DNA of 64,000 nt, taken from Rhizobium sp. Q54. GTDB taxonomy: Bacteria > Pseudomonadota > Alphaproteobacteria > Rhizobiales > Xanthobacteraceae. Below the pieces are notes generated by a model, which saw only the letters and a list, made by a program, of their open reading frames with translations, was not told where the DNA came from and did no database searches. Position 1 is the first letter of the stretch. Every line of letters begins with the position of its first letter. A program made the translations under genes and the position numbers. Positions 48,370-56,983 of this stretch are shown piece by piece. The DNA lies in contig CAMAUC010000008.1 of assembly GCA_945861265.1 (NCBI GenBank), forward strand, positions 1-64,000. Direction: 5' to 3'.

Positions 48370-48900
48370 AAATTTTCAAACAGCCCGCCTTCGCTAAAGC
48401 TTCGGCGGGCAAGCTCAAGACAAAAGCCAACGCTTCGCCGCCCGTATTATTTGTGAGGCGCCGGGTGCGCCTGTCTTTCGTTAGTTCCCTCAAAGATGAG
48501 GGAATGGCGCGCCGAAGGGCGCTTCCATTATCCTTATGTCCGCGCTTCATTCGCAAACAAGTCTACGCAGTTTGCGTGAGACCCAATGCGCGGAGCGCGG
48601 GCGCCTCTCGGCGCGCCAATGCGGCGTCTTACAGCAGCCGGGCCGCGCTTCCGACGGCTATTGGCCTTCCAGGACGGCCGAGCCTCGGCCCTTTTGGGCA
48701 CCGAGCCTCTTTAGTCCGGGCAAAGCCAAAGGCTTCGCATCGTCAGCGAGCTCCTCGCGGGAGGTCCTTGTGCCTCCGGGCGGAACCCCGGCACCGCCCG
48801 GGCGCGATGAGTGCGTAAACTCACCGCCCGCGGGCGCCGCATCCCACCCCGCTTTCACGACGCCTCATGACAGCGCCCCTCGTCGGGTGGAACGGCAATA
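48370..48900. repeat. Structured non-coding region with nested inverted repeats
   Basis: The 48288-49034 gap has no credible gene; the ORFs in it are Arg/Ala-rich shadows. Hairpins seen include GCCCGCC/GGCGGGC (48383-48410), a perfect TTCCCTCA-AAGA-TGAGGGAA (48485-48504), a long-range pair TGGCGCGCCGAAGGGCGC (48505-48522) with GCGCCTCTCGGCGCGCCA (48601-48618; 16 of 18 match), and nested GGGCG/CGCCC and TGAGT/ACTCA stems near 48800-48830. From memory, related sequences are scattered in Bradyrhizobium-type genomes. It may be a mobile repeat or a structured RNA. Confidence 0.55.
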
Positions 48901-48996
48901 GGATTATATAGGTTGGGAATAAGGTCAATATGAAGCGCGGGATCTTTTCTTGGGAAACTGCGCGCGGCAGCGGCCTTGAAAATCCGGCGCGACCGA

Positions 48997-49015
48997 TGAT
49001 ATCATATTGATATCA
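48997..49015. promoter_or_regulatory. Palindromic operator upstream of the toxin-antitoxin pair
   Basis: TGATATCA occurs twice (48997-49004 and 49008-49015), 11 bases apart centre to centre, each copy itself a palindrome, with TAT between. It ends 19 bases before the antitoxin ATG. FitA/VapB-type ribbon-helix-helix dimers commonly bind such sites to repress their own operon. The spacing of about one helical turn suits two dimers. Confidence 0.65.
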
Positions 49016-49034
49016 TTTTGAACGGAGGCCCCTC

Positions 49035-49277
49035 ATGGCCGACATTCTGATCCGCAATCTCGACGACGATATCGCCCGCCGCCTGAAGGAAAAGGCCAAG
49101 GCCGCTGGCGCGTCAGTGAACGAGACAGCGCGCCAATTAATTACTCAGGGCCTGAAGCCGAGCAAGGAAGAAGCCTGGGCGGCGGCTGATGCGCTGCGCG
49201 AGAAGATCGGCAAGGTCACCGGCGACTCGACGGATATCATTCGCGAGTGGCGCGACAACAAAGAACCCTACCGGTGA
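49035..49277 (+). CDS. FitA/VapB-type ribbon-helix-helix antitoxin
   Basis: 80 residues. The ribbon-helix-helix region ADILIRNLDDDIARRLKEKA and AAGASVNETARQLITQGLKP (residues 2-43) is typical of the FitA group. The C-terminal acidic tail (DSTDIIREWRDNKEPYR) would bind and block the partner toxin. GGAGG lies about six bases upstream of the ATG. Its stop overlaps the toxin ATG by one base (TGATG). The palindromic operator upstream supports self-repression. Confidence 0.85.
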   Translation: MADILIRNLDDDIARRLKEKAKAAGASVNETARQLITQGLKPSKEEAWAAADALREKIGKVTGDSTDIIREWRDNKEPYR

Positions 49278-49678
49278 TGCTGGTCGTCGATGCCAGCATC
49301 GCCGTCAAATGGGTATTGCCGGAAGAGAATTCCGACCGCGCCGCTGCGTTGCGCCGCCCCGAAGAAAGGTTCGTTGCGCCTAATCTGGTCGCCGCCGAAA
49401 TCGGCAATGCCGTCTGGAAGCGCGTGATGTGGCAGGACTTCCCGCTTGCCGACGGGCTTAGCGCGATCGACCTAGCCCTCACCCATTTCACGCAATTGAT
49501 AGCGACGGAAGAATTGGCTGCCCGCGCCACTGAAATCGCCGTCGAACTCAAGCATCCGGTCTACGATTGCTTCTATCTCGCGTTGGCCGAGCGCGAACGC
49601 TGCCCGTTGGTGACGGCGGACAAGCGGCTGTTGGCGGCGGCGAAGAAATTCAAGAGCGTTGAGGTGAGAGCGTTGTAG
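49277..49678 (+). CDS. vapC: PIN-domain (VapC-type) ribonuclease toxin
   Basis: 133 residues from the ATG at 49277, overlapping the antitoxin stop. PIN motifs: VVDASIAVKWVLPEENSDRA (first Asp), NLVAAEIGNAVWKRV (Glu), and HPVYDCFYLALAERERCPLV with TADKRLL (further Asp residues) build the metal site. VapC toxins cleave tRNA or rRNA and are silenced by the cognate antitoxin. Its target cannot be predicted from sequence. Confidence 0.87.
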   Translation: MLVVDASIAVKWVLPEENSDRAAALRRPEERFVAPNLVAAEIGNAVWKRVMWQDFPLADGLSAIDLALTHFTQLIATEELAARATEIAVELKHPVYDCFYLALAERERCPLVTADKRLLAAAKKFKSVEVRAL

Positions 49679-49711
49679 GCCTCCTTGCGACTGCGAGCCG
49701 CGCCCACCTCA

Positions 49712-50113
49712 CTACCCCACCCGCTCCGCCAGCGCCTTGTCCAGCTCCGGCAACATGACGATGCCTTCCTGATCGCTGCCGGACGAATGCACCACGATCC
49801 AGGTGCAGGGCGCGTGCGGCAGATCGGCCTGCACAAAGGATTGTTCGCCGGCGCGCACCAGCACCCGATGTTCGAGAGCGTCGCCGTAATAGACGTAGCA
49901 TTCGCCGGTCAGCATATAGGCGATGGTCTCGATGCCCTTGTGATAATGCGCCTTGGCGCGCGCGCCGGGCGGCATCGGCATGATGTTCATGCAGATCTTG
50001 TTGGCGCCGACCGTCTCGGCCGAGGCGCCGGCGCCGTAGGTGATGCCCTGCTTGCCGACATAGGTCTGGCCCGGCTTGACGATTGTCACACGCGATGTGT
50101 CGAGAACGACCAT
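49712..50113 (-). CDS. Cupin-domain protein
   Basis: 133 residues from the ATG at 50113, behind GGAGGG at about four bases; the tracked start lies in a palindromic repeat. One cupin barrel carries ARAKAHYHKGIETIAYMLTG (metal His pair and Glu) and ADLPHAPCTWIVVHSSGSDQ. The substrate is unknown. A TctC gene lies upstream on the same strand, with the repeat between. Confidence 0.8.
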   Translation of the reverse strand: MVVLDTSRVTIVKPGQTYVGKQGITYGAGASAETVGANKICMNIMPMPPGARAKAHYHKGIETIAYMLTGECYVYYGDALEHRVLVRAGEQSFVQADLPHAPCTWIVVHSSGSDQEGIVMLPELDKALAERVG

Positions 50114-50153
50114 CGTACCCTCCCTCTCGTTCGCGCCGAGCTGATCGTAAAGA

Positions 50154-50185
50154 CGTGGATGGCCGGGACAAGCCCGGCCATGACG
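50154..50185. repeat. Short palindromic repeat (REP-like)
   Basis: TGGCCGGG and CCCGGCCA form a perfect 8-bp stem around ACAAG, within GTGGATGGCCGGGACAAGCC. From memory, this sequence is one of the most common intergenic repeats of Rhizobiales. In translation it gives the well-known spurious peptide HGRACPGHPRL. It lies between the cupin and TctC genes. Confidence 0.75.
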
Positions 50186-50238
50186 CGATATGTTGGTTAC
50201 CCCCACCCCACCCGCAAAAGGGGGAGGGTTAAGAAGCG

Positions 50239-51192
50239 CTACCACCCCATCAACGTCTTGGTCGAAGCCTCGTTGTCCTTCAGGAACTTCACATAGTCCG
50301 CGCCCTTGATGACGCGCGGCTCGAGGCTGAGGGAAGCCGCCTTGTCCTGGTGCTCCTTCGAGTTCAGCGTCTTCTCAAGCGCCGCGACGAGCTTGGCCTC
50401 GACATCTTTCGGCAAACCCGCCGGAGCTGCGATGCCGCGCGACACCGACCAGTTCTGATTGAAGCCCTGCTCCTTGAAAGTCGGCGCGCTCGGCAAAAAG
50501 CGCGAGCGCTCCGGCGACATGACGCCGAGAATGCGGATGGTGCCGGCCTTGGCCTCCTCGGCCACTTCGCTGATATTGGCGCCGAGAATGTGGATGTGGC
50601 CGCCGAGCGCCGCGGTCTTGGCCTCGGCCGTACTCTTGTGATGCACGGTGATCATCTTGATCTTGTTCTCGACTTCCATCGAGAGAATGGCGAGATGATC
50701 GTCGGAGCCGGCGCCGAAGGCCGAGACGGTGAGCGTGTCCGGCGTTTTCTTCGCCGCCTCGACCACGTCCTTGACGCTCTTGAATGGTGAGTCCGCCTTC
50801 ACCGCCCAGACATTGTAATCGAGCACGTGGTTCATCAGCGGCGTGAAGCTGTCGAGCGTCTCGGTGCGCTTGTACTGCTTGTCGAGATAGCCGGCATACA
50901 TGCTCGGCACGTTGAGATAGCCGACCGTGTAGCCGTCCGGCTTGGCCTGCGCCAGCGCGCCCCAGCCAACCCAGCCGCCGCCGCCGGCGCGGTTTTCCAC
51001 CGTCACCGGCTTGCCCAGCGCGGCTTCGAGGTCGCGAGCCAGCATGCGCGCGGTGATGTCGGTGCCGCCGCCGGCGCCATAAGGCACGATCAAGGTGATG
51101 TTGCGTTCCGGGTATTGCGCCTGCGCGGGTGCTGAGAATATCAGCGCGGCGGTGGCCGCGGCCGCGACGATACGAATTCCTGCTGTGAGCAT
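50239..51192 (-). CDS. Tripartite tricarboxylate transporter substrate-binding protein (TctC/Bug family)
   Basis: 317 residues. A signal peptide (IVAAAATAALIFSAPAQAQ) precedes YPERNITLIVPYGAGGGTDI and VENRAGGGGWVGWGALAQAK, the Bug pattern, and MTVHHKSTAEAKTAALGG-type pocket segments. GGGGGAG stands eight bases before the ATG. It is the third Bug gene of the window; a cupin gene follows on the same strand after a palindromic repeat. No permease genes are near. The ligand is unknown. Confidence 0.9.
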   Translation of the reverse strand: MLTAGIRIVAAAATAALIFSAPAQAQYPERNITLIVPYGAGGGTDITARMLARDLEAALGKPVTVENRAGGGGWVGWGALAQAKPDGYTVGYLNVPSMYAGYLDKQYKRTETLDSFTPLMNHVLDYNVWAVKADSPFKSVKDVVEAAKKTPDTLTVSAFGAGSDDHLAILSMEVENKIKMITVHHKSTAEAKTAALGGHIHILGANISEVAEEAKAGTIRILGVMSPERSRFLPSAPTFKEQGFNQNWSVSRGIAAPAGLPKDVEAKLVAALEKTLNSKEHQDKAASLSLEPRVIKGADYVKFLKDNEASTKTLMGW

Positions 51193-51305
51193 GGTTGTGT
51201 CTCCCCCTGGTGCCGTCTTGGTTGCGGTTCAGGGGCTAAGACTGCGCGCGAATGCGCAAACCGGCAAGGGGGCGCGCTGCCCGGTGCGGCAATTAGACTT
51301 TGCCC

Positions 51306-52838
51306 TCACACCGGCAGATTATCGTGCTTCCGCTTCGGCACCTCGACGTGCTTGTTCCTCAGCATCGCCAGCGCGCGGGCGATGCGCTTGCGCGTCGCGT
51401 GCGGCATGATGACGTCGTCGATATAGCCGCGCTCGGCGGCGACGAAGGGCGACAGGAAGCGGTCCTCGTATTCCTTGGTGCGCGCGGCGATCTTGTCCTT
51501 GTCGCCGATGTCGGCGCGGAAGATGATCTCGACCGCGCCCTTGGCGCCCATCACCGCGATCTGCGCGGTCGGCCAGGCATAATTGACGTCGCCGCCGATG
51601 TGCTTGGACGCCATAACATCATACGCGCCGCCGAAGGCCTTGCGTGTGATGACAGTGACGAGCGGCACGGTGCACTGGCTGTAGGCGAACAGTAGTTTTG
51701 CGCCGTGCTTGATTAGGCCGCCATATTCCTGGTCGGTGCCGGGCAGAAAGCCGGGCACGTCGACGAAGGTGACGATCGGAATGTTGAAGGCGTCGCAGAA
51801 GCGCACGAAGCGCGCCGCCTTGCGCGAGGCGTCGGAATCTAGCACGCCCGCGAGCACCATCGGCTGGTTGGCGACGAAGCCGACGGTGGAGCCTGCGATG
51901 CGGCCGAAGCCGGTGACGATGTTCTTGGCGTAGGCGGTGGAGATTTCGAAGAAGTCGCCCTCGTCCACGACCTTCGTGATCAGTTCCTTGATGTCGTAAG
52001 GCTTGTTCGGATTGTCCGGAATAAGCGTGTCGAGGGACTCGTCGATGCGGTCGACTTCATCAAGCGTCGGCCATGACGGCGGACCGGCCTCGAAATTCGA
52101 CGGCAGGAAGTCGATCAGCCGGCGCATCTGCAACAGGCACTCGACGTCGTTGTCGAACGAACCGTCGGCGACGCCGGACTTGGTGGTGTGAATGCTCGCG
52201 CCGCCGAGTTCTTCCGCCGTCACCACTTCGTTGGTCACGGTCTTCACCACGTCGGGCCCGGTGACGAACATATAAGACGTGTCGCGCACCATGAAGATGA
52301 AGTCGGTCATGGCCGGCGAATAGACGTCGCCGCCAGCGCAGGGGCCCATGATGATACTGATTTGCGGGATGACGCCCGAGGCCAAGACGTTGCGCTTGAA
52401 CACTTCGCCGTAGCCGCCGAGCGCGGCGACGCCTTCCTGGATGCGCGCGCCGCCGGCGTCGAACAGGCCGATGACCGGGCAACGCGCCTTCATCGCCATG
52501 TCCTGCACCTTGACGATTTTCTGCGCGTGCGCTTCCGACAGCGAGCCGCCGAACACGGTGAAGTCCTTGGAGAACAGATAGACGGTGCGGCCGTTGACGG
52601 TGCCCCAGCCGGTGACGACGCCGTCGCCGGGGATCTTCTGGTTTTCCATGCCGAAGTCGGAGGAGCGGTGCTCGACGAACATGTCGAACTCCTCGAACGA
52701 GCCCTTGTCGAGCAGCAGTTCGATGCGCTCGCGGGCGGTGAGTTTGCCGCGCCGGTGCTGGGCGTCGATGCGCTTGCCGCCACCGCCGAGGCGGGCCTCG
52801 CCGCGCCGCGTCTCCAGCCTGTCGAGAATGTCCTTCAT
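51306..52838 (-). CDS. pccB: Propionyl-CoA carboxylase, carboxyltransferase (beta) subunit
   Basis: 510 residues. Two carboxyltransferase halves: [20 protein letters not shown] with [20 protein letters not shown] in the first (CoA side), and [20 protein letters not shown] with [20 protein letters not shown] in the second (biotin side). The last motifs ([20 protein letters not shown]) are the PccB type. With the alpha subunit (38134-40137) it would make methylmalonyl-CoA from propionyl-CoA, for odd-chain and branched-chain breakdown. The two subunit genes are 11 kb apart. Confidence 0.92.
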   Translation of the reverse strand: MKDILDRLETRRGEARLGGGGKRIDAQHRRGKLTARERIELLLDKGSFEEFDMFVEHRSSDFGMENQKIPGDGVVTGWGTVNGRTVYLFSKDFTVFGGSLSEAHAQKIVKVQDMAMKARCPVIGLFDAGGARIQEGVAALGGYGEVFKRNVLASGVIPQISIIMGPCAGGDVYSPAMTDFIFMVRDTSYMFVTGPDVVKTVTNEVVTAEELGGASIHTTKSGVADGSFDNDVECLLQMRRLIDFLPSNFEAGPPSWPTLDEVDRIDESLDTLIPDNPNKPYDIKELITKVVDEGDFFEISTAYAKNIVTGFGRIAGSTVGFVANQPMVLAGVLDSDASRKAARFVRFCDAFNIPIVTFVDVPGFLPGTDQEYGGLIKHGAKLLFAYSQCTVPLVTVITRKAFGGAYDVMASKHIGGDVNYAWPTAQIAVMGAKGAVEIIFRADIGDKDKIAARTKEYEDRFLSPFVAAERGYIDDVIMPHATRKRIARALAMLRNKHVEVPKRKHDNLPV

Positions 52839-52968
52839 GGTCGCCTTTTAGCCCCCTCAAAATCCGTGGACCGGAGTTTGGCCCACTTTGGTGCGCTGCA
52901 AAAGGCATATCTTGCCAAGGCCCCCACGAGGCTTGGCATTCCCGCCAATCCCTGTTTACAAGCCCCCC

Positions 52969-54609
52969 ATGAACGAACAAAAGCCCGACCAGAGCGCAGG
53001 CCACCAGACCATCGCCCAGTTGCTGCAACAGGGGCTTTACCACCATCGCAGGGGCGAGATTCAGCTGGCCATGGACCGCTATGCCGACGTCCTGGCTCGG
53101 GACCCGAAATCCGCCGACGCGCTGTATTACGTCGCGGTCATCGCCTGCCAGGAAGGCCAGTTCCAGCAGGGCGTCGATCTGGTCCGGCGCGCCATGACCT
53201 TCGCGAAGCCCGAGGCGCGCATGCTCAACGTGCTCGGCCAGGCGCTCGACCGTCTCGGCCAGCCGCTCGAGGCGATGAAGGCGCTCGACCAGGCGATCGC
53301 GCTCGACCCCAAGCTCGCCGCCGCGCACGGCAACCGCGCCAATATCCTGGTCGACGCCGGCATGCCGCTCGAAGCACTCAAGAGCTTCGACAAGGCGCTG
53401 GCGCTGGCCCCGGATTCGATCCCCGACTTGATCAACCGCGGCGCGCTGCTCGCCCCGCTCGGCCGCTACCAGGACGCGCTGCGCGACTATGACAAGGCGC
53501 TCGCCCTCGATCCGTCCGTTCCGGAAGTGCACACCAACCGCGCCAATGTCCTCAAGGACCTGGCGATGATGGAGATCGGCGCCGGCAGCACCGACAGCGC
53601 GCATCTCGACGCGGCGCTCGCCGGCTACGATCGCGCCATCAAGATCGAGCCGCGCCTGCACGATGCCTATCTCGCGCGCGCCATGCTCAAGCTGATGCGC
53701 GGCGACTGGGTCGCCGGCTTTGAGGATTACGAGCACCGCTCGGACGTCGGCCGGCCCGGCTTCACGCCGCTGGACGAGCCGCGCTGGGACGGTGCGCCGC
53801 TTGCCGCCGGCGAGCGACTGGTGCTGCTGGCTGAACAAGGCCTCGGCGACACCATCCAGTTCTGCCGCTTCGCACCCGTGCTGGCGGCGCAAGGGGTCGA
53901 TGTGACCTTGCTGGTCAAGCCGGCGATGGCGCCGCTGATGGCAACGCTGCCGAACGTCACTATCGCGACCGACGCCGACGCCATCCGCAAGGAAGGCCGC
54001 GCGTTTGTCTGGCTGCCGCTGATGAGCGCGCCGCATATTCTCGGCACGACAATCGACACGCTGCCGCGCGCGACGCCTTATCTCAAGGCCGATCCGGCGC
54101 GGGTCGCGACATGGGCCGGCAAACTGGGGGACGCCACGTTCAAGATCGGCATCAACTGGTCGCCGGGCCATGCCGATCATACGGTGACGTCGCAGCGCGA
54201 TATTCCGCTGGCCGCTTTCGCTGAACTAGCCGCCCTGCCCGGCGTCGAACTCATCGCTTTGCAAAAAGGCGCGGCCGTCGACGATATCGCCAAGGTGGCG
54301 TTCCGCGACAAGATCCGCGTTATCGACGCCGACACGAAGGCGGACGCCGACTTCTTCCTCGACACCGCGGCGGTGATGGAAAGCCTCGATCTGGTAATCG
54401 GCTGCGACACCTCGGTCGTGCATCTGGCAGGAAGCCTGGCGCGGCCGGTGTTCACCGCCGTGCCGGTGATCTCCGACTGGCGCTGGATGCTCGGGCGTAA
54501 CGACACGCCGTGGTACCCGACCATGCGCGTGTTCCGGCAGGCCGCGCCGGGACAATGGGGACCGGTCTTCCAACACATCGCCGCTGCGGTGCGAGAAAAG
54601 CTGGCCTGA
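52969..54609 (+). CDS. TPR-repeat protein with glycosyltransferase-9-like domain
   Basis: 546 residues from the ATG at 52969. The N-terminal 220 residues are about six tetratricopeptide repeats (ALYYVAVIACQEGQFQQGVD, MLNVLGQALDRLGQPLEAMK). The C-terminal half resembles ADP-heptose-type transferases: LLAEQGLGDTIQFCRFAPVL (donor loop) and LVIGCDTSVVHLAGSLARPV. Such fusions occur in surface-polysaccharide or flagellin glycosylation, but no partner cluster is here. It is cytoplasmic. The tracked start adds an unlikely leader. Confidence 0.82.
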   Translation: MNEQKPDQSAGHQTIAQLLQQGLYHHRRGEIQLAMDRYADVLARDPKSADALYYVAVIACQEGQFQQGVDLVRRAMTFAKPEARMLNVLGQALDRLGQPLEAMKALDQAIALDPKLAAAHGNRANILVDAGMPLEALKSFDKALALAPDSIPDLINRGALLAPLGRYQDALRDYDKALALDPSVPEVHTNRANVLKDLAMMEIGAGSTDSAHLDAALAGYDRAIKIEPRLHDAYLARAMLKLMRGDWVAGFEDYEHRSDVGRPGFTPLDEPRWDGAPLAAGERLVLLAEQGLGDTIQFCRFAPVLAAQGVDVTLLVKPAMAPLMATLPNVTIATDADAIRKEGRAFVWLPLMSAPHILGTTIDTLPRATPYLKADPARVATWAGKLGDATFKIGINWSPGHADHTVTSQRDIPLAAFAELAALPGVELIALQKGAAVDDIAKVAFRDKIRVIDADTKADADFFLDTAAVMESLDLVIGCDTSVVHLAGSLARPVFTAVPVISDWRWMLGRNDTPWYPTMRVFRQAAPGQWGPVFQHIAAAVREKLA

Positions 54610-54617
54610 ACGGCGCG

Positions 54618-54642
54618 GCCGGCAAAAGGGAACTTTTCCGGC
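54618..54642 (+). terminator. Hairpin after the TPR gene
   Basis: GCCGG-C-AAAAG pairs with CTTTT-CCGGC around GGAA with one bulged base, nine bases after the stop codon of the TPR glycosyltransferase-like gene. The second arm begins with T4. The T-run lies inside the stem rather than after it, so termination is possible but weak. Confidence 0.4.
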
Positions 54643-54651
54643 GGCCAGCCA

Positions 54652-54678
54652 TTATCGGGGCGAAACCTTCCCCGATAA
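54652..54678 (+). promoter_or_regulatory. Hairpin adjoining the ribosome site of the Dps gene
   Basis: TTATCGGGG and CCCCGATAA form a perfect 9-bp stem around CGAAACCTT. The second arm overlaps the AAAGGA ribosome site by two bases, nine bases upstream of the ATG. It could tune translation of dps or serve as a protein site. No ligand is suggested by the sequence. Confidence 0.45.
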
Positions 54679-54691
54679 AGGACCCGCCCCC

Positions 54692-55207
54692 ATGACCGCC
54701 AAGACCGTCACCCGGCTGAAGACCCCGACCGATCTGGAAAACAAGGCGACGACAGCGGTGGCCGGCGCGCTCAATGCGATCCTGGCCGACACTTTCGCGC
54801 TTTATATGAAGACCAAGAACTTCCACTGGCATGTCAGCGGTCCGCATTTCCGCGACTATCATCTGATGTTCGACGAACAGGCGGCGGAATTGTTCGCCTC
54901 GACCGACGAACTGGCCGAGCGCGTGCGCAAGATCGGCGGCAATACTTTGCGTTCCATCGGCGACGTCGCCAAGCACCAGACGATTGCCGACAATGACGCC
55001 AATTATGTATCGCCGGAAGACATGCTGGCCGAGCTGCGCGCCGACACCCAGCACACGATCGAGGCGATGCGCAAGGCGCACAAGCTGTGCGACGACCACG
55101 AGGATGTCGCGACCGCGAGCCTTTTGGAAAACTTCATCGATGCCGCGGAAAAGCGCGCCTGGTTCCTGTTCGAGGCCGGCCGCAACAGCGACGGCGGCGG
55201 GCATTAA
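54692..55207 (+). CDS. dps: Dps family DNA-binding ferritin-like protein
   Basis: 171 residues. The ferroxidase segment KNFHWHVSGPHFRDYHLMFD (His, Asp, Glu ligands shared between subunits) and the later helix DEQAAELFASTDELAERVRK are the Dps pattern. A Lys/Thr-rich N-terminus could bind DNA. Dps cages store iron and shield DNA in starvation and oxidative stress. A perfect hairpin lies over its ribosome site. Convergent with a membrane protein gene, 17 bases between stops. Confidence 0.93.
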   Translation: MTAKTVTRLKTPTDLENKATTAVAGALNAILADTFALYMKTKNFHWHVSGPHFRDYHLMFDEQAAELFASTDELAERVRKIGGNTLRSIGDVAKHQTIADNDANYVSPEDMLAELRADTQHTIEAMRKAHKLCDDHEDVATASLLENFIDAAEKRAWFLFEAGRNSDGGGH

Positions 55208-55224
55208 GGCTCCGGCTTTAAGCT

Positions 55225-56175
55225 TCAGGTTTGCTCCGGCGCCGGCTTGCGATTGAGCCGGCGCAGAACGAGTGCCGCCAGCAACAGCAGCACGCCGGCG
55301 ATCAATACCGACACAGGCGTGGCGCCCAGCCGCTCGAACCACTGCGTATAGAAGTGGATGGCGCCGAACACGGCAACGGTATTGACCAGCCAGGGACGCC
55401 CGGCGCGCATGGCCCAGACCATCGCCGCGACCAGCAGCACCGCCCAGGCTATACCGAAGGCGTAGTCGGGGATGACGACCTTTATATTCGCCACCGAACG
55501 CGGCGGCACACGCTCGCCGTTGAACATGAAAAAGGGATCGCCCCACAGTGAACCGATCCAGAAGCCGCAATTGACCAGCACGATCGACATGCGCGCGGCG
55601 GCGAGCGCGATGCGCTCGTAGCCGGCGTTCAAGCGATTCGATGCCTGATAGGCCAGAAGCGCCAGCGCCGAAAATAATGCAATGGTCAATGTCGGCTCAA
55701 AGATCGCCAGCGAATAGGCCGCGTGGCTGTAGCCGGTACGCGCGCCGAGGCAGGCGGACGCCGCCAGCACGGCAAAGCACATCAGCAGGCTGGAGCGCGC
55801 GGCGATCGCCGCCAGCGTCAAAGCGCCAGTGACAACAAGCGTCGAAGCGAGCGAGCCCTCGCCCAGCGCCAGCACGCCGCCGCAGAACATCAACGCGCCG
55901 ACGATCAGGCAGATCTCGCCGAGCACGAACCACGGCGGCTGCCGCACGATGACAAGGCCGCCGGCGAAGATCGCGACGCCCATGGCGACCGCGGTCGCCG
56001 GCGTCGGCACCAAAGCCACCGCGCCGGCGGCGACTCCGACCACGCCAAAGCCGATCAGGATATTGAAGGCCAAAGTGCCGACATCCGATGAGGCGAGGCC
56101 CTTGAGGCGCACGGCCTCCTCCGGCGTCAGCTTGCCCTCTTCGACCAGCCTGGAAATGTCGAGCGTGATTTTCAT
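55225..56175 (-). CDS. Polytopic membrane protein of unknown function
   Basis: 316 residues. A soluble N-terminus (DISRLVEEGKLTPEEAVRLK, about 30 residues) is like the start of DUF2157-type proteins. About nine hydrophobic helices follow, for example LAFNILIGFGVVGVAAGAVA and TPVSVLIAGVLLLLAALVLR. No catalytic motif is seen. Its gene lies 28 bases downstream of the ATP12 chaperone gene on the same strand. Function unknown. Confidence 0.7.
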   Translation of the reverse strand: MKITLDISRLVEEGKLTPEEAVRLKGLASSDVGTLAFNILIGFGVVGVAAGAVALVPTPATAVAMGVAIFAGGLVIVRQPPWFVLGEICLIVGALMFCGGVLALGEGSLASTLVVTGALTLAAIAARSSLLMCFAVLAASACLGARTGYSHAAYSLAIFEPTLTIALFSALALLAYQASNRLNAGYERIALAAARMSIVLVNCGFWIGSLWGDPFFMFNGERVPPRSVANIKVVIPDYAFGIAWAVLLVAAMVWAMRAGRPWLVNTVAVFGAIHFYTQWFERLGATPVSVLIAGVLLLLAALVLRRLNRKPAPEQT

Positions 56176-56203
56176 ATCGCCTGCCCCGCCGCAAGCATCC
56201 CTA

Positions 56204-56983
56204 TCACGAAACCACCAGCTTCAGCACCGTCGCCGCCGCCATGAATTCGGCGAAGCGGCCTTCGCGACGCTTGAGCGCCATGTCATCGAGACCCCATTGC
56301 GCCATTTGATAGTCCTCGTCGGCATGCGCCGCTTTCCACGCCGCCGCCGGATCGAGCGCGCCGGCGTTGAGCGCCAGCCCGATCAAGGCCGAGCCGGTCA
56401 AGGTCATGATCGAGGCGACTGCGCCGAGGCGCCATAGGTCTTTCGGTATGCTCGCCGACGCGGCCGCGATCGCTTCCTGCGGCTGCGGCGCATAAACGAT
56501 GCCCTCGATCAGGATGAAGCGCGCGCCGAGCGCGTCGCGCGCCCAGGCGATCACCGGGTCCCATTCGGCCTTCTGCAATTCGACCAGACCCGGCGGCGTA
56601 TCGGCGCGATAGCAAATGAGATCGGAGCCGAGATACTGGACGATCTCCTCGACCACCGGACCCGGAGTCGCGGCGACGCCGTCGATGACGACGTTAGCAA
56701 GGCGCGTCAGCGACATGGCGAAAGGATCGATGACCTCGACCTGCGCTTCCCATTCCGCCGCGATGGCGGTCGCCAGTTCGCGCACCGGCGCGACCAGCGC
56801 CTTGCGCGCCGGCGTCATCACCTGCTTGCCGTCGAGCAAGAGAGGAAAACCCTCGCCGTTATTCTCGCCAACCTGCGCCTGCTTGTAGAAGCGCTTGCGC
56901 AAGGACGCGCGCGCGCCCTGCCGCGCCGACACCATCGGATCGAGCGGCTGGTTGATGAAGATTTCCTCGATGAACTCACGCAT
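56204..56983 (-). CDS. ATP12-type F1-ATPase assembly chaperone
   Basis: 259 residues from the ATG at 56983; the tracked TTG start is unlikely. The sequence carries the ATP12 pattern: RKRFYKQAQVGENNGEGFPL, LLDGKQVMTPARKALVAPVR, LATAIAAEWEAQ, and DLICYRADTPPGLVELQKAE. In mitochondria ATP12 binds the F1 alpha subunit during assembly; alphaproteobacteria carry the same family. It overlaps the HAD phosphatase gene by eight bases, so the two are coupled. Cytoplasmic. Confidence 0.87.
   Translation of the reverse strand: MREFIEEIFINQPLDPMVSARQGARASLRKRFYKQAQVGENNGEGFPLLLDGKQVMTPARKALVAPVRELATAIAAEWEAQVEVIDPFAMSLTRLANVVIDGVAATPGPVVEEIVQYLGSDLICYRADTPPGLVELQKAEWDPVIAWARDALGARFILIEGIVYAPQPQEAIAAASASIPKDLWRLGAVASIMTLTGSALIGLALNAGALDPAAAWKAAHADEDYQMAQWGLDDMALKRREGRFAEFMAAATVLKLVVS

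Noticed and set aside
48453-48901. ORFs in the structured non-coding region
   Set aside because: Arg/Ser/Pro/Ala-rich, overlapping in several frames, no ribosome sites, and the DNA is dominated by inverted repeats.
52060-54180. 706-residue minus-strand ORF
   Set aside because: Runs antisense to the TPR glycosyltransferase-like gene and out of frame through pccB; its repeats mirror those genes and it has no start with a ribosome site.
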